NCBI GenBank assembly: GCA_034717495.1 | Contig: JAYELL010000023.1 | Span: forward strand, 1-48,495 | Length of the DNA: 48,495 nt | DNA from: Chloroflexota bacterium | Lineage (GTDB): Bacteria; Chloroflexota; Anaerolineae; JAAEKA01 | Direction of reading: 5' to 3' | Shown here: piece by piece, positions 25,339-34,405 of the stretch | Numbering within the stretch: the first letter of the stretch is position 1 | Layout of the letters: each line of letters begins with the position of its first letter | Notes under the pieces: generated by a model | The model's input: the letters and a program-made list of their open reading frames with translations, nothing else | The model's database searches: none | Told to the model about the DNA's origin: nothing | Position numbers and translations under genes: made by a program

Positions 25339-26380
25339 ACCAATCCTGTACCAGTTCGCTCATGACACGAGCGACAAAACGGACCAAGGGAATCGCGCGG
25401 TTGTAGGGCATTCGAATAGGCCCCAGGATGCCAAGGACGCCGGTTGCCTGACTGGAAATCCCATAGGGAGACAATACCAGGCTGATATCCCGCAGCGGTT
25501 CAACAGCACGATCGCCCCCGATCAGAATTTGAACCCCATCCTGCTGGCGAACATCTTCAAAAACAGATGAAAACAGGGGCGGTTGTTCCAGCACAGTAAC
25601 AAGTTGCTGTGCATCTTCAGTGCTGGCAAACTCGGGTTGCATCAAGATGTACGACAGACCCTCCCGGTAAACATGCTCCGTGCTGGCGCGGCTCTCCCGC
25701 TCTATGATGGTCTGAACAACCTCGATGACCCGAAGTCCGAAATCGGAAAGCTCTCCCGACTCCGCTGCGACCTCGGCGCCGGTCTTAGCAGCCAACAGGT
25801 GGTTTAGCTGATTCGAAACTCGACTCAACTCTTCCTGGGATACCTCGCCGTCCACACTGAGCATCTGCTGTTTGACTATCCCCTGATGCAACACAAGGAC
25901 AAGTAGAATCAGCCCCTGGCGAACCTCGACCAGCTCGATGTGCTTGAAGCGGACCTGCGACGCCCGTACAGGCGTCGCCAGTGCCGCCATGTTGGCCGTA
26001 TGAGCCAATACAGCAGCCGAGAGTTGCGCCCACTGATCCGCCTCCAGTCCCACCTGATGGAACTGATGCTGGATCATCAATTGATCGTCCTCAGAGAGAG
26101 AACCATCGGGCAGGAGGTGCTCCACGAAATAGCGATACCCCTCGTCGGTGGGAATACGCCCCGCTGACGTGTGAGGATGAGTCAGGTAACCCCGCTCCTC
26201 CAGGGCCTTCATTTCGTTGCGAATCGTTGCCGAACTAACGGTCAACCCATAGCCCTCGACCACCGTCCTGGAACCAACAGGTTGCGCGCTCTCGATATAT
26301 TCCTGTACAACAATCGCCAGCACCGCCCGCCGGCGGGCATTCAACTCACCCACAATCACTCTTCCCATCCTTTTGTCCAT
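25331..26380 (-). CDS. hrcA: heat-inducible transcription repressor HrcA
   Basis: 349 aa from the ATG at 26380; an ATG at 26368 is also in frame, and further upstream codons would fall inside the operator. HrcA binds CIRCE and represses the operon until heat stress. The winged helix (VLAIVVQEYIESAQPVGSRT, then SSATIRNEMKALEERGYL and THPHTSAGRIPTDEGYR) is textbook. The C-terminal part (VLSPYGISSQATGVLGILGP and IRMPYNRAIPLVRFVA) is also characteristic. First gene of the operon; CIRCE lies 15 bp upstream of the start. Confidence 0.96.
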   Translation of the reverse strand: MDKRMGRVIVGELNARRRAVLAIVVQEYIESAQPVGSRTVVEGYGLTVSSATIRNEMKALEERGYLTHPHTSAGRIPTDEGYRYFVEHLLPDGSLSEDDQLMIQHQFHQVGLEADQWAQLSAAVLAHTANMAALATPVRASQVRFKHIELVEVRQGLILLVLVLHQGIVKQQMLSVDGEVSQEELSRVSNQLNHLLAAKTGAEVAAESGELSDFGLRVIEVVQTIIERESRASTEHVYREGLSYILMQPEFASTEDAQQLVTVLEQPPLFSSVFEDVRQQDGVQILIGGDRAVEPLRDISLVLSPYGISSQATGVLGILGPIRMPYNRAIPLVRFVARVMSELVQDWYG

Positions 26381-26394
26381 TATCCGAAAAGATA

Positions 26395-26421
26395 TTAGCA
26401 CTCTCAGTACACGAGTGCTAA
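26395..26421. promoter_or_regulatory. CIRCE operator (HrcA binding site)
   Basis: TTAGCACTC, nine bases, then GAGTGCTAA: a perfect match to the CIRCE consensus. It lies between the -10 box and the hrcA start, so HrcA would repress its own operon. Confidence 0.98.
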
Positions 26422-26434
26422 ATCCCACCATAGA

Positions 26435-26463
26435 ATAATACCACGAACCGAACGGGGTGTCAA
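26435..26463 (-). promoter_or_regulatory. promoter of hrcA-grpE-dnaK
   Basis: On the minus strand a perfect TTGACA (26458-26463), 17 bp, then TATTAT (26435-26440) preceded by an extended -10 TG. The -35 overlaps the stop codon of the preceding 61-aa gene, so the heat-shock operon starts exactly where the exopolysaccharide operon ends. Confidence 0.88.
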
Positions 26464-26645
26464 AACAAGAAGAGGATCAGGCTATTCAGCAGGCACAGGA
26501 GAAAAACAGCGCCCAGCAGTATCGCCACCGACAGTTGCCTGCTTTCCCTGCCAAACAAACCATAGGCGACCAGAGCCATCAAAAGCAGGCTTCCGCACAA
26601 CAGGTTCAGAAAGGCGTAAGCCTCCCGTGTTAACTCTGATACCAT
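26460..26645 (-). CDS. small two-helix membrane protein
   Basis: 61 aa from the ATG at 26645, preceded by GAGGGATCC; longer upstream starts would lie inside the sugar transferase gene. Two hydrophobic helices (AFLNLLCGSLLLMALVAYGL and VAILLGAVFLLCLLNSLILF) are joined by a short charged loop, GRESRQ. No known family. It starts 13 bp after the sugar transferase stop, so it is probably the last gene of that operon. A role as a small accessory subunit of the membrane glycosyltransferase is possible but not shown. Confidence 0.65.
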   Translation of the reverse strand: MVSELTREAYAFLNLLCGSLLLMALVAYGLFGRESRQLSVAILLGAVFLLCLLNSLILFLF

Positions 26646-26658
26646 CGAGGATCCCTCG

Positions 26659-28041
26659 CTAGTAGGCCTGCTGGTCGCTGAACACACGCAGCACCGTGCG
26701 CAGCAAGATACGAAAATCGAGCGAGAGCGACCAATTCTCGATATACCAGAGATCGTACTTGGTGCGCTCCGTAATGGAGGTATCACCCCGTAGCCCGTTC
26801 ACCTGGGCCCACCCGGTGAGACCTGCCTTCTCCCGATGGCGATCCATGTATCGGGGAATGCTCTGACGGAACTGTTCAACGTAAACCGGCCGCTCCGGCC
26901 GCGGGCCGACCAGGCTCATTTGGCCCAAAAACACGTTGATCAGTTGCGGCAATTCATCGATGGAAAAACGGCGGATCATTGTACCCAACCGCGTGCGACG
27001 AGGATCATCCTCGGTGGTCCAGCCAGGACCACTTGCCTCGGCATCGGTGCGCATCGACCGAAACTTGATCATCGGAAAGGGTCGGGCGTCCAACCCCATC
27101 CGTTCCTGAACATAAAACACCGGACCGGGCGATTCCAGCTTGATGAGCAACGCGGTGAACATCAAAACGGGGGAGAGAAGGATCAACCCGACGGTGCTGC
27201 CAAAAAAATCTACCGCCCGTTTCAGAGCCAGATGCCAGCCGCGCAATGCAACATCGCGCATGGTCAGCAACGGCAAGCCGGCCAGGTCGCTGATACCCAC
27301 CTCAGTGGCCATGATCTGAAATACGTCAGGATAGGTGCGAATACTGACTCGCTCCCGCTCACACTGGGAGACGATATGGACCAGTTCCCGATGAGTGGCC
27401 TCCGGCAGGCAGATAATCACCTCCTCCACCTCATGCTCTTCGATCACACGGGGCAGATCGGCCGGTGTTCCCAGGACTGGAACACCCAAGACCATGTTGG
27501 CATTGCCATTGTTGGCGATCAGACCCACCGGTTGATACCCCAGCTGAGGTGAGTGCAGCATCTTCTGAAGCACCATGCGGGCTACCTCGCCCGTCCCCAC
27601 CAAAAGAACCCCACTACTTCCGACGCCCCGTCGCATGAGCTGCCGCTGCAGCTGAATGTTCAGCCAACGCCCCAGGCCAATAAAAAACAAACTCAACAGC
27701 CAGGCAAAGATGATCATCGGCCGGCGATAATCGATGGTATTCTTGAAAAGGAAGGAAATCACGGCGATGGCAATCAGCGTACCGAGGGTGATATCACGCA
27801 AGAGGGTCGTGAACTCCTCGAACTTGGGCTTACCCCGCCGGCGCTGATACAGCTTGTCGAAGAACATGACTGCGATCAGCGTACCCACGAAGATCAGCAT
27901 CATGGGCACATATTGGGAAAAGTTTCCAACGCTCGGATCGCGCGACAGGTTCAATCGATAGGCCAGGAAAAAGGCCAGGCTGGCCATGAGGATATCAGTA
28001 ACGAACTGCAACAGTATCAGGATGACTTGCGAGCGCTTCAC
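26659..28041 (-). CDS. polyprenyl-phosphate hexose-1-phosphate transferase (exopolysaccharide initiating enzyme)
   Basis: 460 aa from a GTG at 28041, nine bases after GAGGAG; the GTG at 28050 is too close to that site. Four N-terminal helices and a helical CoA-binding-like domain (SSGVLLVGTGEVARMVL) precede a further helix and the catalytic bacterial sugar transferase domain. Signatures there are KRAVDFFGSTVGLILLSPV, PVFYVQERMGLDARPFPMIK, SIDELPQLINVFLGQMSLVG and PRPERPVYV. The enzyme loads the first sugar phosphate on undecaprenyl phosphate. It fits WbaP/CpsE/WcaJ architecture. Two GT2 genes lie immediately upstream in the same direction. Confidence 0.92.
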   Translation of the reverse strand: MKRSQVILILLQFVTDILMASLAFFLAYRLNLSRDPSVGNFSQYVPMMLIFVGTLIAVMFFDKLYQRRRGKPKFEEFTTLLRDITLGTLIAIAVISFLFKNTIDYRRPMIIFAWLLSLFFIGLGRWLNIQLQRQLMRRGVGSSGVLLVGTGEVARMVLQKMLHSPQLGYQPVGLIANNGNANMVLGVPVLGTPADLPRVIEEHEVEEVIICLPEATHRELVHIVSQCERERVSIRTYPDVFQIMATEVGISDLAGLPLLTMRDVALRGWHLALKRAVDFFGSTVGLILLSPVLMFTALLIKLESPGPVFYVQERMGLDARPFPMIKFRSMRTDAEASGPGWTTEDDPRRTRLGTMIRRFSIDELPQLINVFLGQMSLVGPRPERPVYVEQFRQSIPRYMDRHREKAGLTGWAQVNGLRGDTSITERTKYDLWYIENWSLSLDFRILLRTVLRVFSDQQAY

Positions 28042-28078
28042 TGCCGTCACCTCCTCGTTCCTATTCCAGCTACCATGT

Positions 28079-29002
28079 TTACGTCAGCGCCAGGCTACGG
28101 CGAAACTGTGACCAGGCCTGCCCAATCATGGCCATCATGCCGCGCAAACCGATTCCACCTACGATCAACCAGTGGAGCCACCAGGGTGTATCGGCTTCGT
28201 AGTGCTTTCGATAAAAGAGGATCATGGCCCGGTAGAACTCATAGCGGGCCTTGCTGCTGGTTTTGCTGGCGGCTTCCTTGACGTGCAGCACAGTTACCTC
28301 GGGATTATACCATACGGTCCAGCCCCGCTCCTTGATGCGAAATGCCCAGTCCAGATCCTCGCCATACATGAAAAAATTCTCGTCGAGCAGCCCCGCCTGG
28401 CAGATCGCTGCACCGCGCACCATCATGAATGCGCCAACCACTGAATCCACCTCCGTCATCACATCCGGGTCCAGATAAGTCATGTTGTAGCGGCCAAAGC
28501 GCTCACTTCCGGGAAATAACTTGCTCAAGCCCAACATCCGATACCCGGCTATCTCAGGAGATGGAAAAGAGCGCCGGCACGCCAGATCCAGGCTTCCGTC
28601 CGGTCGCACCAGTTTGGGCCCTGCAACGCCGCAATCGGGCCTGCTGTCCATGAAATCCAGCATGTCCGCCAGTGCCGTCGCCGGGACTTCCGTATCAGGA
28701 TTCAGGAGAAGGGCGTAGCGCGGGGTTTTTGACTCGTCGCTATCATCCGGGTTGTCGGCGAATCCGTAGTGGCGGAGGCCCAGATTGTTGCCGTAGGAAA
28801 AGCCACCGTTGATCGGGCTGGCAATCAACGTGACTTGCGGGAACATCTTCTGCACCATGGCAGCACTGCCGTCGCTGGACGCGTTATCTACCACACAAAC
28901 ATCGTAGGTGAAGCTACCCTGGCTGGCATACACCGTCTCCAGACAGCGCTGCAACAGGTCTCGTGTGTTGTAGTTGAGAATGACAATAGCTAAATCAAGC
29001 AC
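28079..29002 (-). CDS. GT2 family glycosyltransferase
   Basis: 307 aa from a GTG at 29002; a TTG at 29038, just behind AGGGA and the upstream stop codon, is an alternative. GT-A fold motifs: LAIVILNYNTRDLLQRCLET at the start, VVDNASSDGSAAMV, LLLNPDTEVPA (the DxD-equivalent NPD) and FFMYGEDLDWAFRIKERGW near the acceptor site. It resembles rhamnosyl/galactofuranosyl transferases of exopolysaccharide clusters. A C-terminal hydrophobic segment near 280 may attach it to the membrane. The donor sugar is not predictable. Confidence 0.9.
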   Translation of the reverse strand: MLDLAIVILNYNTRDLLQRCLETVYASQGSFTYDVCVVDNASSDGSAAMVQKMFPQVTLIASPINGGFSYGNNLGLRHYGFADNPDDSDESKTPRYALLLNPDTEVPATALADMLDFMDSRPDCGVAGPKLVRPDGSLDLACRRSFPSPEIAGYRMLGLSKLFPGSERFGRYNMTYLDPDVMTEVDSVVGAFMMVRGAAICQAGLLDENFFMYGEDLDWAFRIKERGWTVWYNPEVTVLHVKEAASKTSSKARYEFYRAMILFYRKHYEADTPWWLHWLIVGGIGLRGMMAMIGQAWSQFRRSLALT

Positions 29003-29039
29003 AGTTATCAGTCTACCCGTGGCGTGTACCGCTGTCAAG

Positions 29040-30044
29040 CTATCCCTGGTCCCGCCAGTGAATGTCTTCCCGGTGGCGATTCTGCCACCTCCAATGCAGA
29101 CCCACAGGATAACCCAGCATCTTCGCCACATCGCCGCTGGCCCGGATGACGGGAATCAGCCATGTAGTCCACAGCCGTCGCTGCCAACTGAGAGCTGCCC
29201 ACTGGGCGCGCAAACGCTGATATGGTCTCCAGCAGTAGGCCAATCCGCCGGCCAGCAGGCCGAACAGCCAAAGCGAGTTATGAAAGAGGCTCAACAGGAT
29301 CAAGGCAGGGGCGGCGATCAGGTAGGTACCATAGCGGATGGCGTGGCGCTTGCGCCATAGATCAGCCTTGCCATCCCCCCGCGCATAACGATAATATTGC
29401 TTGAAAAAGCTGCGTAAATTGGGGCGAGGGCGGAAATGAGCGACAGCCTCAGGCGCCCACAGGAATCCACCACAGCAATCAATCATCTGGAAATCAAATA
29501 CCAGGTCCTCGCAGTAGTCCAGCCACTCCGGATAGCCATCGGTACACTCAAAGGCCTCGCGGCTGAACGCGACCGACCGGCTGCTTGGCAGAAAGCTCGA
29601 GGGATCGATTTCCTCTTCAAGCGGCAAGGTAGTAGCGCCCAGGGCAAGCTCGAAGTCATTCTCAGGAGCGGGCATGAAGAAGCCAGCCACTGCCAGCCTG
29701 CCCGGATCAAGGCCAGCTTGTGCCGCATTTTCGAAGGGCGAGACAATCCGCTCCAGCCACACAGGCTCCAACCAAACGCCCGCATCGACGCTGGCGATGA
29801 CATCACCGCTGGCACAAGCGACTGCAACGTTGCGGCCCTGGCTGATATTGGCTCCCCCTGCCTCGTGAAGTTGGATCGGCAAACGGTCAGCATAGGCCTT
29901 GACCACCGCCTGGGTACCATCCCGGCTGCCGCCGTCGACAATCAACACCTCATGCGGTTGCCGGGTCTGGGCCACCAAACTGTCAAGAAGGTGGTGTATC
30001 GACCCTGCCTCGTTAAGAACGGTACAGATGACCGAGACGCGCAT
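29040..30044 (-). CDS. GT2 family glycosyltransferase with C-terminal membrane segments
   Basis: 334 aa from the ATG at 30044. GT2 motifs are SVICTVLNEAGSIHHLLDSL, LIVDGGSRDGTQAVV, ISQGRNVAVACASGDVIASV with DAG as metal-site variant, and DYCEDLVFDFQM. About 80 C-terminal residues carry two hydrophobic stretches (LIAAPALILLSLF and LWLFGLLAGGLAYCW). There is no ribosome site, and the promoter places the transcript start only a few bases before the ATG. It heads the operon with the next GT2 gene, the sugar transferase and the 61-aa protein. Confidence 0.9.
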   Translation of the reverse strand: MRVSVICTVLNEAGSIHHLLDSLVAQTRQPHEVLIVDGGSRDGTQAVVKAYADRLPIQLHEAGGANISQGRNVAVACASGDVIASVDAGVWLEPVWLERIVSPFENAAQAGLDPGRLAVAGFFMPAPENDFELALGATTLPLEEEIDPSSFLPSSRSVAFSREAFECTDGYPEWLDYCEDLVFDFQMIDCCGGFLWAPEAVAHFRPRPNLRSFFKQYYRYARGDGKADLWRKRHAIRYGTYLIAAPALILLSLFHNSLWLFGLLAGGLAYCWRPYQRLRAQWAALSWQRRLWTTWLIPVIRASGDVAKMLGYPVGLHWRWQNRHREDIHWRDQG

Positions 30045-30053
30045 AATGTTGTT

Positions 30054-30082
30054 ATTATAGCTGGCGCGTCCTCGCAGGTCAA
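30054..30082 (-). promoter_or_regulatory. promoter giving a near-leaderless GT2 transcript
   Basis: On the minus strand TTGACC (30077-30082), 17 bp, then a perfect TATAAT (30054-30059). Only nine bases separate the -10 from the ATG at 30044, so transcription should start about three bases upstream of the start codon. No ribosome site exists in that space. Confidence 0.75.
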
Positions 30083-30238
30083 ACATTAAAATTTGGGGGC
30101 AAACCGGCTGACTTGTCCGGTGATTGGTGTAGTGCATCGGCACTTTCGGCTCCCCACATGTAGTGGTAGGCGACCTGGAACAGGGCATTTTTGCAGCTTT
30201 CAGGCAAGTATTTTGGCGTGACGCCAGCTTGAAAACGT

Positions 30239-30267
30239 TTGGCGGGCACTTGCTCCTATGGTATAAT
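30239..30267 (+). promoter_or_regulatory. extended -10 promoter for the bifunctional nuclease gene
   Basis: TTGGCG (30239-30244), 17 bp, then TATAAT (30262-30267) preceded by TGG. The leader to the ATG at 30329 is about 55 bases. Confidence 0.75.
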
Positions 30268-30328
30268 CTCGCCCACGAATTGTGTGCCGTATTGCGTCAA
30301 ATGAGCACCCCCACAGGAGTATTCTGTT

Positions 30329-30853
30329 ATGGTCGAAGTCACGATTGATAGCGTTCGTGTGAGCCTGATGTCCCAACACAGGGTGGTGGTTCTCAAGGAA
30401 CTGGATGGCGGACGATTTCTACCGATCTGGATTGGCCCTTTTGAGGCGGATGCCATTACTATCGAACTTCAGGGGGTGGAAGTTGCCCGTCCTCTTACCC
30501 ACGATCTTTTAAAATCCCTGGCCACCTTGCTGGGCGCGGAGGTTGTGCGCGTTGAAATCAATGATCTCAACAACGATACTTTCTATGCCCGGATTTATTT
30601 GATCTTCGAGGGCAGTGAGATGGAAGTAGATTCGCGGCCCAGCGACGCCATCGCCCTGGCCGTACGGTGCTCTGCGCCTATCCTGGTCGCCGATCATGTC
30701 ATGGACAGAGCCTCCATCATGCCTGAGGAGGATGTCCGTGAGGAAACAGCGGGGGATACTGAGCCCTCAAGCGAAGAAGAACTGGACGCCTTTCGCGATT
30801 TCGTCGAAGGACTCGACCTCAAAGGGCTGGGCGAAGATAACTTTCCACTTTGA
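30329..30853 (+). CDS. bifunctional nuclease family protein (DUF151)
   Basis: 174 aa with an ATG at 30329 behind CAGGAG. The first 130 residues are the DUF151/bifunctional nuclease fold: [40 protein letters not shown], and [13 protein letters not shown], all diagnostic. The plant founder of the family has DNase and RNase activity, and the Thermotoga structure is known, but the physiological role in bacteria is unclear. The acidic C-terminus contains a UVR-like helix ([17 protein letters not shown]). It precedes dnaB with a hairpin between them. Confidence 0.9.
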   Translation: MVEVTIDSVRVSLMSQHRVVVLKELDGGRFLPIWIGPFEADAITIELQGVEVARPLTHDLLKSLATLLGAEVVRVEINDLNNDTFYARIYLIFEGSEMEVDSRPSDAIALAVRCSAPILVADHVMDRASIMPEEDVREETAGDTEPSSEEELDAFRDFVEGLDLKGLGEDNFPL

Positions 30854-30895
30854 ATGCCGGCCTGGCGACGGGCCTTTGCGAGACAACCACAGGTT

Positions 30896-30930
30896 ACGGC
30901 GAGGTTTCAGGCCTCGCCGTGTTCTTCTTG
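30896..30930 (+). terminator. hairpin terminator between the nuclease gene and dnaB
   Basis: ACGGCGAGG (30896-30904) pairs with CCTCGCCGT (30912-30920) around a seven-base loop, followed by GTTCTTCTTG. The T-tract is interrupted, so it may attenuate rather than stop transcription into dnaB. Confidence 0.6.
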
Positions 30931-30949
30931 AATCACCCGGAGAAATCCC

Positions 30950-32311
30950 TTGGACAATGGTTTCACACCAAGAGACCGCTTCGTGCCCGCCAACCCGGAG
31001 GCTGAAGAGGCCGTTCTTGGCTCATTGATGATCGATCCCGATGCGGTTATCAAGGTCGCTTCATTTCTGAAGGCCGATGACTTCTACCAGGAAAAGAACA
31101 ACTGGATATTCCAGGCCATTCTGGATCTGCACGAGCGACGTGAGCCCGCCGACTTTGTCACGGTCAGCGACGAATTGGAGCGTCGCCGGCAGTTGGATGA
31201 GGTGGGCGGACCGAGCTATGTGTTGGACCTGATCAACGCGGTGCCGACCGCCATCCACGTCGAGCACTACGCCCGTATCGTGGAACGGACGTCGGTGCTT
31301 CGCAAACTCATCCGGGCCGCTGGCCAGATTGCCCAGTTGGCCTACGAGGAAACCAGCGAAGATGTCCAGGAAATCGTCGATCGGGCCGAACAGGTCGTCT
31401 TCGGTATCGCCGAGAACCGCACCCAACGCGATCTGACTCCGGTCCGATCCATCATGGCCGACGTGGTGGATCGCATTGATTTCCTCTACCATCACCGGGG
31501 CGAGATCCTCGGGGTGCCGACCGGCTTCAAACTGCTGGATCGAATGCTCGGTGGCCTTCAGAAGAGTGATCTGGTCATCCTCGCGGCCCGGCCAAGCGTG
31601 GGCAAAACATCCATGGCCATCTCCATCGCCCAAAATGCTGCCCGCAAGTATGGCAAACGCGTTGCCATCTTCAGTTTGGAAATGTCCAATGAACAACTGG
31701 TTCAACGCATGTTGGCAGCCGAGACAGGCATCGACTCCCAGCGCCTTCGCATGGGCAACATCCACGGCGAGGATGAGTGGCACAAGCTAATGGAAGCGGC
31801 CGGCGCTCTTTCCGAGGCCCATGTTTTTATCGACGATACGCCTGCCCTGTCAGCCATGGAGCTGCGCACCAAGGCCCGCCGCCTCTACGCGGAACATGAC
31901 GTTGATTTGATTGTGGTCGACTATCTGCAACTCATGCATGGCGGCACAGGCCGCTCAGAAAACCGGGTCCAGGAGATCAGCGCCATCTCCCGCGGCCTGA
32001 AGGGGCTTGCCCGGGAGCTAAACGTGCCCGTGCTGGCCCTCAGCCAGCTTTCCCGCGCCGTTGAAGCCCGCCAGGACAAAAGACCGATCCTGTCGGACCT
32101 GCGCGACTCGGGAAGCATCGAGCAGGACGCCGACGTGGTCATGTTCATCTACCGCGAGGAGATGTACATCGAGGATACGGAGCGGCAGAACATCGCCGAC
32201 GTGATAGTTACCAAGCACCGCAACGGCCCTACCGGCACGATCTCCCTCTTCTTCCGCAAGGAACTGACCCAATTCAAGGACCTGGAGATGCAGCGCGAGG
32301 ATTTAGAATAG
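30950..32311 (+). CDS. dnaB: replicative DNA helicase DnaB
   Basis: 453 aa from a TTG at 30950, seven bases after GGAG. The hexameric helicase unwinds DNA at the fork. The N-terminal helical domain starts [20 protein letters not shown]. The RecA-like domain has [20 protein letters not shown], a Walker A at about 213-220 (ARPSVGKTS), [14 protein letters not shown], the Walker [13 protein letters not shown], and the closing [20 protein letters not shown] with arginine-finger region KHRNGPTG. No intein interrupts it. It leads a three-gene primosome operon. Confidence 0.97.
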   Translation: MDNGFTPRDRFVPANPEAEEAVLGSLMIDPDAVIKVASFLKADDFYQEKNNWIFQAILDLHERREPADFVTVSDELERRRQLDEVGGPSYVLDLINAVPTAIHVEHYARIVERTSVLRKLIRAAGQIAQLAYEETSEDVQEIVDRAEQVVFGIAENRTQRDLTPVRSIMADVVDRIDFLYHHRGEILGVPTGFKLLDRMLGGLQKSDLVILAARPSVGKTSMAISIAQNAARKYGKRVAIFSLEMSNEQLVQRMLAAETGIDSQRLRMGNIHGEDEWHKLMEAAGALSEAHVFIDDTPALSAMELRTKARRLYAEHDVDLIVVDYLQLMHGGTGRSENRVQEISAISRGLKGLARELNVPVLALSQLSRAVEARQDKRPILSDLRDSGSIEQDADVVMFIYREEMYIEDTERQNIADVIVTKHRNGPTGTISLFFRKELTQFKDLEMQREDLE

Positions 32312-32319
32312 GACTCACC

Positions 32320-33051
32320 ATGGAAGGTTTTGCAGGGTTTCCAGCTGGCAAACAAACCATCGTTCGGGTTCCGGATGTCTTCTTCACGGAGCTCTTGCCG
32401 GTCATTGACGACCTGGCCGAACTCAAGGTAAGCCTTCACTGCCTGTGGCTGTTGAATCATAAGCGAGGCGACTTGCGCTATACCCGTCTGGACGAGCTGG
32501 CCGCAGACCAACGGTTTATGTCCGGCCTGGAGGACCTGCCGGAAGACGCCATGACAACGCTCAAACGCGGGCTGGAGATGGCGGAGGCGCGGGGCACCCT
32601 GTTGCGAGTCAAGGTGACCCCGCCAACGGGTGATGTGGAAGACTGGTATTTCCTCAACAGCGAGCGGGGGCGCAGCGCCGTGGAGCGCATTCGACGGGGC
32701 GAACTGCATACCTTTGCCGAGCCGCTGCCGGACGACATCAGCCTGCAGACGCAACGCCCGCACATCTTCGTGTTATACGAACAGAACATCGGCGTCATCC
32801 AACCTATGCTGGCTGACGAACTGCGAGAGGCCGAACGAACCTATCCCCGAAACTGGATCGACGAAGCCTTCGGGGAAGCGGTCGCGCTTAACAAACGAAG
32901 TTGGCGCTACATCCAGCGTATTCTGGAACGTTGGGCCGCCGAAGGAAAAGATGATGGAATCGATAGGCGAGACGCTCAAGGGAATGACAGTTACGAATCC
33001 CTCAAACGACGCTACGTCCCAGAAGGATATGAGGACATCGTTGAACACTGA
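32320..33051 (+). CDS. DnaD-domain replication protein
   Basis: 243 aa with an ATG at 32320 behind AGGACTCACC, eight bases after dnaB. The N-terminal half looks like a winged helix (LKVSLHCLWLLNHKRGDLRY). The C-terminal half has the DnaD/DnaB-like DDBH2 pattern: YEQNIGVIQPMLADELREAE and WIDEAFGEAVALNKRSWRYI ending in ILERWAAEGK. In Firmicutes such proteins remodel origin DNA and help load the helicase. Its place between dnaB and the DnaC-like gene supports that role. The last 98 bases overlap the next gene in another frame. Confidence 0.9.
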   Translation: MEGFAGFPAGKQTIVRVPDVFFTELLPVIDDLAELKVSLHCLWLLNHKRGDLRYTRLDELAADQRFMSGLEDLPEDAMTTLKRGLEMAEARGTLLRVKVTPPTGDVEDWYFLNSERGRSAVERIRRGELHTFAEPLPDDISLQTQRPHIFVLYEQNIGVIQPMLADELREAERTYPRNWIDEAFGEAVALNKRSWRYIQRILERWAAEGKDDGIDRRDAQGNDSYESLKRRYVPEGYEDIVEH

Positions 33052-34369
33052 CGCCCAGGTACCGCCCGAGCCCGGCAAAAGCTGCCCCATCTGCGGCGGA
33101 CTGGGATTTATCGTCCAGGATCTTCCGGTCAGCGATCCCAACTTCGGTCGAGCGATCCCCTGCCAGTGCCGCCAGTCTGAAATGGCCCGCCGTAAACAGG
33201 CCAGATTGACCCAGGTCAGCAGCCTTGATCAGCTCAGCCACATGACCTTCGACACCTTCTATCCGAAAGGGGTCGGACTATCTGAAGATCAGATTCTCAA
33301 TCTGCACAAGGCCTTCAGCATTTCCCGGGAATTTGCTGCCAAGCCAGAAGGGTGGCTGCTGCTCACCGGTTCGTATGGATGTGGCAAGACACATCTTGCC
33401 GTCGCGATTGCTCACGAGGTAATCGCACGAGGCCAGCCGGCGCTCTTCGTCGTTGTGCCTGACCTGCTCGATCACCTGCGAGCCACCTTTGGACCCCAAT
33501 CGGAAACCAGCTTCGATGAACGATTCGAGGCCGTCCGCGATACGCCCCTTCTGATAATGGATGATTTCGGCGCCCAAAGTGCCACACCCTGGGCCAAAGA
33601 AAAACTCTTCCAGATCCTCAACTATCGCTATACGGCTCAGCTCCCGACCGTCATCACAACCAATATGAAACCGCCCGAGATCGAGCCACGGTTGCGATCG
33701 CGGTTAGCCGACCCCGATCTGACCATGACGGTCACTATCCTGGCGCCTGATTTCAGGTCCAGCGGTACATCGAACGCACACGGACTCAGCACATTGACGC
33801 TGCATGTCGGCCAGACCTTTGAGAATTTCGAACTGAGACGCTCCGAACTCCCCAAAGAAGAATCTGATAGCCTTACCTTCGCTCGAGATTCTGCCAGGGC
33901 CTACGCGGGCGATCCCCGGGGCTGGTTGGTATTGACAGGTATCTACGGCTGCGGTAAGACACACCTGGCCGCTGCTATCGCCAACTTCCGCATCGAAGGA
34001 CATCACGAACACCCCATGTTCGTTGTCGTACCAGACTTGCTGGACCACCTTCGGGCGGCTTTCAGCCCCAGTGGCGGCGCTCCGCTGGACGTGCGATTTG
34101 AGGAAGTGCGGCGCACGGACCTTCTGATTCTGGACGACCTGGGCACCGAGAGTGCCACCCCGTGGGCCAGAGAAAAACTCTTCCAAATCCTCAACTACCG
34201 CTACGAGGCGCGGCTTCCCACTGTGATTACGAGCAGTAAATCGGTCGACAAGATGGACGAACGTCTTGCCAGCCGTATGCTCGACACCAACCGTTGCCGG
34301 GTCCTCTCGATCCTGGCGCCCAACTATCGGGGCAGCAAGGGTCAACGCAAGCGAGGCCTGTTCGGCTAG
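32954..34369 (+). CDS. tandem DnaC/DnaI-like AAA+ helicase loader (two ATPase modules in one chain)
   Basis: 471 aa; ATG at 32954 behind AAGGA (the ATG at 32951 is equally possible). An N-terminal zinc-finger-like segment (CPICGG and CQCRQ, about 38-75) precedes two complete AAA+ modules. Module 1: Walker A GSYGCGKTHL at about 138-147, Walker B LLIMDDFG near 199, TNMKPPEIEPRLRSRL with an arginine-finger SRL. Module 2: Walker A GIYGCGKTHL near 329, Walker B LLILDDLG near 389, SRML near the end. The two share long identical words (VVVPDLLDHLRA, EKLFQILNYRY). Ordinary DnaC/DnaI have one module and about 245-310 aa. The gene overlaps the DnaD gene and closes the operon. Confidence 0.92.
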   Translation: MESIGETLKGMTVTNPSNDATSQKDMRTSLNTDAQVPPEPGKSCPICGGLGFIVQDLPVSDPNFGRAIPCQCRQSEMARRKQARLTQVSSLDQLSHMTFDTFYPKGVGLSEDQILNLHKAFSISREFAAKPEGWLLLTGSYGCGKTHLAVAIAHEVIARGQPALFVVVPDLLDHLRATFGPQSETSFDERFEAVRDTPLLIMDDFGAQSATPWAKEKLFQILNYRYTAQLPTVITTNMKPPEIEPRLRSRLADPDLTMTVTILAPDFRSSGTSNAHGLSTLTLHVGQTFENFELRRSELPKEESDSLTFARDSARAYAGDPRGWLVLTGIYGCGKTHLAAAIANFRIEGHHEHPMFVVVPDLLDHLRAAFSPSGGAPLDVRFEEVRRTDLLILDDLGTESATPWAREKLFQILNYRYEARLPTVITSSKSVDKMDERLASRMLDTNRCRVLSILAPNYRGSKGQRKRGLFG

Positions 34370-34405
34370 AGGTCGTAATCCTGCCCTTTTTTCCCGACTC
34401 GTGAA

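Noticed and set aside
32630-32950. Upstream extension of the tandem loader frame
   Set aside because: This part lies inside the DnaD gene in another frame and has no family match. The AAGGA site before 32954 marks the true start.
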